From Gammaproteobacteria bacterium (GTDB lineage Bacteria > Pseudomonadota > Gammaproteobacteria > Xanthomonadales > Marinicellaceae), in NCBI GenBank assembly GCA_024280395.1, contig JAJRQG010000137.1:1-40282 (forward strand): a stretch of 40,282 nucleotides of DNA, given 5' to 3'. The notes beneath the pieces were generated by a model. It was given only the letters and a program-made list of their open reading frames with translations. It was not told the DNA's origin and made no database searches. Of this stretch, positions 33,924 to 40,282 are shown one piece after another; within the stretch, counting starts at the first letter, position 1; each line of letters opens with the position of its first letter. The position numbers and the translations under genes are program-made.

Positions 33924-35741
33924 TTATCGGCGAATAGCATCAGGTGACATTAGTATTAAACCCACCAGAGTATAGTTTATCCTTTGATACATACTATATT
34001 GAGTGGTGTCGTTGCTGTCATTAACATCAAATGCTTGATTTTCGGGCAATCCACTTTTGTCCATCACAAAAGTAATCAATCGACTTCTAGTTGTAGCATC
34101 ATAACTATAGCCACGCAATCGAATCATCCACATGTCTACCAGTTGGGCTGGTGTACGGTTTGCAGAATTTGGAATTTCTGTGTTGGCTTGTTCGGCAATG
34201 TTGAAATAGCGCAATCCTCCTAATATTCCAGTGTCTGGATCATCATAAGTACTGGCGCTTCTATTTAAAAAATAAGTAATGGTACGCCATGAAGTAACCA
34301 AAGGGCCAGAACCTGACCACAAAGCTTTTTCATCCGGGTATCCTGTAGGAGTATCATTGTTAAATGGCTCTTGACCTGTTTTATTGAGGCGGTAATAAAT
34401 ATCGTTACTTGGACTGTGGTCTCTTCTAAAATCAATATCAATATCTGTTGCGCGCATGGCTGAGATAATATTCTCTAATGGCCGTTTAACTTTTGCTCCC
34501 CAAGTAGTCTTAAATTCATTGGAAAGTAAGATGTGGCGATATACTTCTGTGAGTTGGTCAAAATCATTGCGGCGATTATAGAATTCATCGGCGGTACTGG
34601 ATACTAACGACTCAGCAGGATTGTCGCCAACCAATCTGGTGCAAAGTTTCCAAGCAATAAAACGAGCTGTACCATAGTGGTCAGCTAAATAACGAAGAAT
34701 GTCAGTGACATCAGCTTCGCCACCGTTGGTTGACAATGTGATGTCTAAAACTTCTATAGGTGTGACACTCTGGTCATTGTAATGATCTCCACTGCGAAAA
34801 TAGAATTCACCTGTATTTGGGGTTCCACCCGTTCCATCGGCAATACTCCAACCCGTAAGGGCTTTGGCAAACTCAAAGACATCTATCTCAGTGTATCCTG
34901 TGCGTTGTCCTTTGCTGTTATTGCCTAACGTACTGGGGTCAACAGCCCCATAGTAGTTCTCAATAGCTCCCAGTGTATGTAACTCCAAAACTTCACGGGC
35001 ATAATTCTCATTTGGATAAGGCCATGAATTTCGGTAATTGTCCAAATAATACAACATGCTTGTTGTTCTAGAGTTGGCCAATAGCATGTCATAAAAATTA
35101 CCAAAAATTTGGCTACGAATTTCGCGGTCATAATTGGGTAGCATACTGCGAATCACATAACGGTTGCCTTTTACATTAAAATGGTTGAACCAAAAATCAT
35201 TCATTAATTCTTTAAATTGCCATTTTCCATAAATACCACGCAACAGAAACAATCTTTCCATTTGCCAGCGAGGGCGATTATTGGTTAAATAAGCATTGCT
35301 GCCTTCATACAAATGATGTTCACTCCATAATTCAGCAGCCGATTTGTTAATGGTGTCGTAAGCCATACCATTGGCAAGAAACGGGTTTATTCTTACATCA
35401 ACTTCCGGATCTGATGCTGTTGGGTTCAATTGTTGGTCAACCCATGCAATTAACCTAGAGTCATCATCAGCTGCCAGTGCGTTAAATGCATCAATATCTC
35501 CAGGCCTCGGACCAAACCCAGCCTTGTTTAAAACCAATGCTGCCATTGGTGGAACTGCTGATAGTCCAGTTATTATTACGGGTCCAGGCTTTAAACCTTC
35601 TACAGAGTTAAATATTTGCCCCGAAGCATTTGCTTGTTGAGGCAATGAAAGTGAGAATGATGTGGCTCCAACCGTGCCGATTAAGGCACTGGAACCGAGA
35701 AATTTCCTTCTCGAAACTTGTGTAGTAGGGTTATTGGACAT
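33924..35741 (-). CDS. DUF1800 protein, Tat-exported
   Basis: The 605-residue protein has a twin-arginine signal (SRRKFLGSSALIG, Arg11-Arg12). The DUF1800 body includes LVLNKAGFGPRPGDI, FLLRGIYGKWQFKELMNDFW followed by FNHFNV, ENYAREVLELHTLG, EIDVFEFAKALTGW and a late GYPDEKALWSG. The family is common in bacteria with complex envelopes and usually precedes a DUF1501 partner, as here. Its function is unknown. The ATG has AGGAG seven bases upstream. It is the first gene of a two-gene operon and does not carry the C-terminal Phe-Glu motif of its partner. Confidence 0.9.
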   Translation of the reverse strand: MSNNPTTQVSRRKFLGSSALIGTVGATSFSLSLPQQANASGQIFNSVEGLKPGPVIITGLSAVPPMAALVLNKAGFGPRPGDIDAFNALAADDDSRLIAWVDQQLNPTASDPEVDVRINPFLANGMAYDTINKSAAELWSEHHLYEGSNAYLTNNRPRWQMERLFLLRGIYGKWQFKELMNDFWFNHFNVKGNRYVIRSMLPNYDREIRSQIFGNFYDMLLANSRTTSMLYYLDNYRNSWPYPNENYAREVLELHTLGAIENYYGAVDPSTLGNNSKGQRTGYTEIDVFEFAKALTGWSIADGTGGTPNTGEFYFRSGDHYNDQSVTPIEVLDITLSTNGGEADVTDILRYLADHYGTARFIAWKLCTRLVGDNPAESLVSSTADEFYNRRNDFDQLTEVYRHILLSNEFKTTWGAKVKRPLENIISAMRATDIDIDFRRDHSPSNDIYYRLNKTGQEPFNNDTPTGYPDEKALWSGSGPLVTSWRTITYFLNRSASTYDDPDTGILGGLRYFNIAEQANTEIPNSANRTPAQLVDMWMIRLRGYSYDATTRSRLITFVMDKSGLPENQAFDVNDSNDTTQYSMYQRINYTLVGLILMSPDAIRR

Positions 35742-35890
35742 GAAGAACTCCTGATCATTGTTATTTCATTTATTCAGATCTATGGTATCCGTTTAATTAA
35801 TTATATTTTGTGACGTACTATGGGTTTTATAAAAATTAATTGTGTTAAAATTTGCTTTTACAATTTATTAACAAATACAAATCTTATTAT

Positions 35891-36436
35891 ATGTGTAGAA
35901 CTTTATTTATTTCAATTATTTTAATGCTAATTTTATTTTCATATCGTGCAAATGCTTATGGAAGTCAAGCTGGAACTTGTGAAATAAATGCCAATTATAG
36001 CAGTGATTTTGGAGCTATGGGGCGTCGTTTGAATTATTTTTCAACTGGCTATGATATTAATTTGAATAGCGGATACTATACAAACAACGAGATTATTGAA
36101 ATAACAATTTCGGGCCCTACATTTACAGGAATTGTATTTGTAGTGGTGGATGAGAATGATTCAAATGTGGGAACCTTTGATTCATCCCCTGGAATTATTC
36201 AGAACTGTTCTTCTACTGTAGCCATCACGCACACAGGAAGTTTTGGAAATCAAACATCTTACACTTTGTTTTGGATACCGCCTGAAAATGATGTAGGAAA
36301 GGTCTATGTTGAAGGCTATATTCTCAAAGGTGAAAGAGGACAAACAGGCAGTCAGGAGTTTTTTCGCTTTGTTAAAGAAGATACCAACCCAGTGAGTCTC
36401 TTGCCAAGAGATGTGTTTGCCAGTAGTTTTGAATAG
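35891..36436 (+). CDS. Secreted Reeler-domain protein with Phe-Glu C-terminal motif
   Basis: A 181-residue product with a signal peptide (MCRTLFISIILMLILFSYRANA, cut before YGSQAG). It is a single Reeler-like domain: ITISGPTFTGIVFVVVDEN, then CSSTVAITHTGSFGNQTSYT, LFWIPPENDVGKVYVEGYIL. The Reeler domain is best known from animal reelin and spondin and also occurs in bacteria as single secreted domains. It ends PRDVFASSFE, close to the end of the FG-GAP protein. I chose ATG 35891 because the signal peptide starts there; the frame is open from a TTG at 35852. It is divergent from the DUF1800 gene. Confidence 0.7.
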   Translation: MCRTLFISIILMLILFSYRANAYGSQAGTCEINANYSSDFGAMGRRLNYFSTGYDINLNSGYYTNNEIIEITISGPTFTGIVFVVVDENDSNVGTFDSSPGIIQNCSSTVAITHTGSFGNQTSYTLFWIPPENDVGKVYVEGYILKGERGQTGSQEFFRFVKEDTNPVSLLPRDVFASSFE

Positions 36437-36510
36437 AATTTGATATTTGACTTGTTTTACGAACAAATAATACATATATTTAAATAATGTATTTAATGGT
36501 GATATTTCAA

Positions 36511-36933
36511 ATGAAAAAATTAATTTTCTTATTTGTCGTTGTAAGTTTTGTTACTGCTTGTTCTACTGAGAATAAGAGAGACAATACCCGTCTTGAATTG
36601 TACGCAAACTATATTACTGAACATCAACTCAAACCTGTTAAACGGGTCAGGGTATTTAAATTACAAGATTGGAAGTCATTGGATAATAGGCATTTAATTC
36701 TATCTAGTTTTCAAAAAAAGCAATACCTTGTGTCTTTGGCACAGTATTGTAATAACATTGAATCGGCCAATGCCATAATCGTCAAACAAACTTTGAGCAA
36801 CAGTTTAAATGCCAAATTTGATGCCATTATAGTTGATAGAGAACCGAGTATCCCTTGTTATATCAAGTCGATTTATGACATAAATTCTGAACAACAAAAT
36901 GAAATATTGGCATTGAGAAAAAACAACATTTAA
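36511..36933 (+). CDS. DUF6491 lipoprotein, copy 1
   Basis: This 140-residue lipoprotein has a type II signal (KKLIFLFVVVSFVTACS, lipidated Cys at residue 17). The DUF6491 pattern follows: VFKLQDWKSLDNRHLILSS, the YLVSLAQYC block, NSLNAKFDAIIVD and CYIKSIYDI. The family's role is unknown. The ATG at 36511 fits the signal; an earlier frame from 36487 is unlikely. It is similar throughout to the protein at 37550-38005 (shared WKSLDN-HLI and SLxAxFDxIIV), so the two are paralogs from a local duplication. Confidence 0.82.
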   Translation: MKKLIFLFVVVSFVTACSTENKRDNTRLELYANYITEHQLKPVKRVRVFKLQDWKSLDNRHLILSSFQKKQYLVSLAQYCNNIESANAIIVKQTLSNSLNAKFDAIIVDREPSIPCYIKSIYDINSEQQNEILALRKNNI

Positions 36934-36972
36934 TTTTTTTCGAGTGCTTATTTAGCAATTTAGGTTCTGAAT

Positions 36973-37311
36973 ATGCAAATTCTTGATTCTGAAGTTCCGT
37001 TAGTTGAAAATATCAAACGATCTATTGCTCGATATTGGATACTGTGGGCTTTATTGTTATTGACCATAGTGCTAGATTGTTTGACTACCATTAGATTCAT
37101 GTTCTTGGATGGTATAGAAAGGGAAGCCAATTTAGTAGTGCGGTGGTTGGCAGAGAGACTTGGTTTGGTTCAAGGGGTTGTCGTTGGAAAAACATTGCAA
37201 CTTGTCGCAGCAATTGGATTTTCAGCCTTATCATTTACATATTCACGGGCAATATTGATATTATTGATATCGTTAAATTTATTGGCTGTTTATCATAATT
37301 TATATGGCTAG
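36973..37311 (+). CDS. DUF5658 small membrane protein
   Basis: The 112-residue protein has three or four membrane helices and the DUF5658 pattern LDCLTTIRF then GIEREANLVVRWLAERLGLV and GKTLQLVA. No function is known. It lies 39 bases after DUF6491 copy 1 and may be co-transcribed. Its stop overlaps the stop of the decayed helicase fragment on the other strand. Confidence 0.78.
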   Translation: MQILDSEVPLVENIKRSIARYWILWALLLLTIVLDCLTTIRFMFLDGIEREANLVVRWLAERLGLVQGVVVGKTLQLVAAIGFSALSFTYSRAILILLISLNLLAVYHNLYG

Positions 37312-37475
37312 CTGTCAATCGGTTTAAGAAAATCTTGCCAAGTTCCACCTCCAAGTACGGATGTGATATTGCCTTAACCATTAAATATACTTTGTGCCAG
37401 TGCGCCTTTGTGCTTTTGTAATTTTTGAATTTTTTCTTCGACGGTACCTTTAACTGTTCAATTAATGCACCTCGT
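37308..37475 (-). pseudogene. Decayed duplicate of the SNF2-type helicase 3' end
   Basis: On the reverse strand the frame reads [20 protein letters not shown], then QSIFNG, a stop, [18 protein letters not shown] and IDS-stop. This is the last 50 or so codons of the helicase gene at 40073-40282, in the same orientation. A Gln codon has become TAA. Nucleotide similarity is high across about 37310-37455 and fades by 37475. There is no upstream part, so it is a remnant. Confidence 0.85.
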
Positions 37476-37549
37476 TTGACGGTAGGGAATGCTTGGGACA
37501 GTGTAAGTTCTTATACAATTTATTTGGCCAATCTCAAAGGTAACTAACT

Positions 37550-38005
37550 ATGAATAAAGCAATAACAATTTTACTTTCTATCACTTTATTGGTGGCATGC
37601 ACAGCCAATAATAATGGTATAAAAAATAGCAACAGATTCCAAATGTATGATGACTATATCCTTGAGCAAGGATTGAATTCATTAAATAAATTAAGAAGGT
37701 TTAAATTTTTAAATTGGAAATCACTGGATAATCAACATTTGATAGTGTCTAGCTCTTATCGTAGCCAGTATTTGGTTACTCTACAGAATTATTGTGTTGA
37801 TCTAGATACCTCTAACTCGATAGCTTTTGATCAATCCATTAGTAATAGCTTAAGTGCTAATTTTGACTCAATTATTGTCGCAGACCAAAGAAATCAAAAA
37901 TGCAGAATTAACACTATTCATCAAATTGATAAAACCGAAGAAAATGAATTGCTTAAATTAAGGAAAAATTATTTAAAAAAGAGCAAAACTAAGATAGAAG
38001 GTTGA
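37550..38005 (+). CDS. DUF6491 lipoprotein, copy 2
   Basis: A 151-residue lipoprotein with signal MNKAITILLSITLLVAC (lipidated Cys17). The family core is RRFKFLNWKSLDNQHLIVSS, YLVTLQNYC, NSLSANFDSIIV and CRINTIHQI. It is a diverged paralog of the protein at 36511-36933, and it has an added basic tail (YLKKSKTKIEG). The upstream sequence has AAAGG, 12 bases before the ATG, and a possible TATACAAT. It begins just after the decayed helicase fragment, which suggests that one duplication event created both. Confidence 0.82.
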   Translation: MNKAITILLSITLLVACTANNNGIKNSNRFQMYDDYILEQGLNSLNKLRRFKFLNWKSLDNQHLIVSSSYRSQYLVTLQNYCVDLDTSNSIAFDQSISNSLSANFDSIIVADQRNQKCRINTIHQIDKTEENELLKLRKNYLKKSKTKIEG

Positions 38006-38116
38006 AATTTATCGCAATTGAACTTTCTATATGTTCTTTCGCCATATAGTTATGTAAAGGTTTATTATTTCATGTTTATGTGTTTATACTGAAAAATATT
38101 GATAATCTTTGAAAAT

Positions 38117-39973
38117 ATGATTTTAAAATTTAATAACATGATTTTGCTTATAATACTTTTTATTTATGGAGCAGTTGACGCAAAAACATTGGCCGAATTA
38201 GAAGAAGAAATTGAGTCTATAGATGACAAATTGGCACTTTCTATCTTGGAAAATTACGAGGTTGATATTAAATCATGGAACAAGGAAGATTTAGGTCGGT
38301 TTTATACGATAAAAGGATTGAGAATCGAAGCAACAGATGTAGATTTATCAGAAAAATATTATTCAAAATCCATAGGGATTCTGGAACAACTCGATTTTAT
38401 TTCAGAGCACTTAATCAATGCTTTAATTGAAAGATCTTACATTAATTACCTAAAAACCAATAGTCCAGAAGTTTATTGTAAGGATAGAATTAAAGCATTA
38501 AAACTGGCGCGTGAAACCAACGATTATCCAAAAACACTGGCTCGAGCGATGGTTCAGTATTCTTTTTGTTTTGATGGCAAACAAGATCAATTTCAACAAG
38601 CATTACTGTTACTAGAAGAAGCCATCAATATTGCACAAGAACAAAGTCTACCCAGTGATTTTTTATCGATGATTTATAATGCTACCGCTATTTTATACCG
38701 CACCAATGGTATATATGATAAGGCTTATGAGTATTTTCAAAAGGCATATCAAGGTTGGGAACAAAAAAATGATATTCAGGATATGTTTAATATGCAGCAT
38801 TCTCTGGTAAATATTAGTATTTCTATGGACAACATGACTCAAGCAAAGCGACATGTGCAAATACTTTATAAGTTAACAGAAGAAAATGAATCGTTTGAAG
38901 ATTTTTTGTTTTTTTCTCGCTTTAATATGGGGATGATAGCATTTCACCAGAAAAAATTTCCACAAGCTATAGAAGAATTTGAAAAAATGTTAGATCTGCG
39001 CAATACCACCAATGAACAATACTTCGTTAAAATAGGCCTTGCAAAACTTGCCATTGCCAATTTCCGGCTCAATAAAATTGATGCGGCTCAAAGCTATGCA
39101 AAAGAGGTTCTCGCCTTAGATAAAGACATTAACTCCTTAAAATCGCTAAAGTTTATAATGTTGTCAATCATTGATTATTCAAATTCTAACGATTGGCTTG
39201 CAATTAAAAACATGTGGCAGTATGTAGACAGTGTAGAAAATATTTCAAGAAAATTTATAAAAAACTCATCAAAAGCTCAATCATTGTTATTTGACAGTAA
39301 CTTGCAAGAAATTGAAAATAAAATTTCAGAACAAAAAATCGCAATAAATAATTTAAGATTAATGTCTGAGAAAAGAAAAAATAAAATCGCTAACCTAACG
39401 ATTGTCAGCATTGTCATTATTGGTTTTGTGATCTTACTGTTTACACTCTATTTGTGGAGATCAAAAAAGAAGCTGATTTATATATCACGTACTGATTTTT
39501 TAACCAAAATTTCAAACAGAAGATACATATTTGAGGCGGGACAAAAACTAATTGATAAAACAATAAAAAAGGATCAAAACATTTCTTTGTTTATCTTTGA
39601 CATTGATGATTTTAAGAAAGTGAATGATATTTATGGTCACGATGTTGGTGATAAAATATTAAAGCAAGTGGCTGAAGTGTGTCAAAGTCAATTGCCTGAA
39701 AACTGCATATTTGGTCGATTCGGAGGTGAAGAGTTTATCTATATGATAGCCAACCTTTCTACTAAAGTTATTAATAAAATAGCAAATGAGGTGAGAGAGA
39801 AAATTGCACAATCAAGTATTAATGATGGGGGTCGTTTGATCACTGTTACCATTAGTACAGGGGTAAGTACCTCTAGAAAATTGATGGAAATGGATGTTCT
39901 TCTTAAAAAAGCAGACCAAGCATTGTATCAAGCTAAAAATTCAGGAAAAAACAATGTAATTCTTGCAGAATAA
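38117..39973 (+). CDS. TPR-GGDEF membrane diguanylate cyclase
   Basis: A 618-residue protein that probably makes cyclic di-GMP from GTP. A signal or anchor helix (about 8-22) precedes about 380 residues of TPR-like helical repeats (for example NGIYDKAYEYFQKAYQGW and KKFPQAIEEFEKML), probably periplasmic. A transmembrane helix at about 425-447 follows, then a GGDEF domain with FDIDDFKKVNDIYGHDVGD and an intact GGEEF active site (536-540). The inhibitory RxxD site five residues before GGEEF is absent. The frame is open from a TTG at 38099; I use the ATG at 38117, but 38138 is possible. Confidence 0.88.
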   Translation: MILKFNNMILLIILFIYGAVDAKTLAELEEEIESIDDKLALSILENYEVDIKSWNKEDLGRFYTIKGLRIEATDVDLSEKYYSKSIGILEQLDFISEHLINALIERSYINYLKTNSPEVYCKDRIKALKLARETNDYPKTLARAMVQYSFCFDGKQDQFQQALLLLEEAINIAQEQSLPSDFLSMIYNATAILYRTNGIYDKAYEYFQKAYQGWEQKNDIQDMFNMQHSLVNISISMDNMTQAKRHVQILYKLTEENESFEDFLFFSRFNMGMIAFHQKKFPQAIEEFEKMLDLRNTTNEQYFVKIGLAKLAIANFRLNKIDAAQSYAKEVLALDKDINSLKSLKFIMLSIIDYSNSNDWLAIKNMWQYVDSVENISRKFIKNSSKAQSLLFDSNLQEIENKISEQKIAINNLRLMSEKRKNKIANLTIVSIVIIGFVILLFTLYLWRSKKKLIYISRTDFLTKISNRRYIFEAGQKLIDKTIKKDQNISLFIFDIDDFKKVNDIYGHDVGDKILKQVAEVCQSQLPENCIFGRFGGEEFIYMIANLSTKVINKIANEVREKIAQSSINDGGRLITVTISTGVSTSRKLMEMDVLLKKADQALYQAKNSGKNNVILAE

Positions 39974-40072
39974 AATTGAGTCCGAATTACATGTTTCATG
40001 CAGGCAGTGAAGCCATTATTTTTTAAATTTTCAGCCACAAATTGTAATCACAATAATCCAAAACCAATGGCC

Positions 40073-40282
40073 TTAATTGTTTATGGGCTTTAGAAATTCT
40101 TGCCATTGTCCATCACCTAACACAGAAGTAATATTGCCTTGACCATCAAATATGCTTTGTGCCAGTGCTCCTTTGTGCTTTTGCAATTTCTGAATTTTTT
40201 CTTCGACAGTACCTTTGCTAATCAATTTATACACGAAAACTTTTTTATCTTGCCCAATACGGTGCGCACGATCACTGGCTTG
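40073..40282 (-). CDS. SNF2-type DEAD/DEAH helicase, C-terminal fragment at the window edge
   Basis: Seventy codons are visible, running in from outside the window: [20 protein letters not shown], then [20 protein letters not shown], and ending EFLKPINN with TAA at 40073-40075. The DRAHRIGQ block is helicase motif VI with its arginine finger, and GTVEEKI follows it in SNF2/RapA-like ATPases. The rest of the gene is not visible. A decayed copy of this end lies at 37308-37475. It converges with the diguanylate cyclase gene. Confidence 0.88.
   Translation of the reverse strand, partial: QASDRAHRIGQDKKVFVYKLISKGTVEEKIQKLQKHKGALAQSIFDGQGNITSVLGDGQWQEFLKPINN

Overview
The window looks like the chromosome of a low-GC, AT-rich marine-type gammaproteobacterium. 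The clues are the sucA-sucB-lpd order, XthA, PyrE, NnrS, a TIGR04219-like outer-membrane protein, a Tat-exported DUF1800/DUF1501 pair, DUF6491 lipoproteins and a Reeler-domain protein. A Marinicella-like lineage is my best guess, from protein resemblance only. No rRNA, tRNA or CRISPR array was seen.

Region 1 (1-4512) starts with the cut N-terminus of an IS1595-type transposase. It continues with xthA, a divergent pair of M50 protease and pyrE, an outer-membrane barrel, a small conserved protein that appears to start at ATT, and a Doc toxin / AbrB-type antitoxin pair with a 24-bp near-palindrome in its promoter. Region 2 (4482-11369) is the 2-oxoglutarate dehydrogenase operon sucA-sucB-lpd, ending in a strong terminator. 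It is divergent from nnrS, which carries a perfect FNR/DNR-type box placed at about -41.5 from its predicted start of transcription. A YbjQ-family protein overlapping a 48-residue membrane protein follows.

Region 3 (about 12300-15345) holds four same-strand genes: methyltransferase, VOC, NTF2-like and DUF6090. They are separated by hairpins that resemble attC sites, and no integrase is visible. This looks like an integrase-less integron cassette cluster (CALIN). A REPIN and two families of widespread short repeats lie in and beside it, and one of these repeats supplies the stop codon of the neighbouring gene.

Region 4 (15470-23642) has a fused NuoE/NuoF-type formate dehydrogenase beta subunit and fdhD. 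They are separated by a very AT-rich 1810-residue P-loop protein whose Walker A and Walker B motifs are split by about 600 residues of membrane segments and coiled coil. That layout is the hallmark of KAP NTPases, and the gene is the best candidate here for a poorly described, possibly defensive, system.

Region 5 (23653-32526) contains a MITE-like inverted repeat, two small hypotheticals, a DUF1287 protein, a 14-repeat FG-GAP protein, a SufU/NifU scaffold, and a rhomboid protease coupled to a zinc-finger/membrane/TPR protein. Region 6 (32528-40282) contains the DUF1800-DUF1501 Tat pair, a Reeler-domain protein, two DUF6491 lipoproteins around a DUF5658 membrane protein, a TPR-GGDEF diguanylate cyclase, and the 3' end of a SNF2-type helicase. 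A decayed duplicate of that helicase end sits about 2.7 kb away. Three exported proteins in regions 5 and 6 share a short C-terminal motif ending in Phe-Glu, which may be an undescribed sorting tag.
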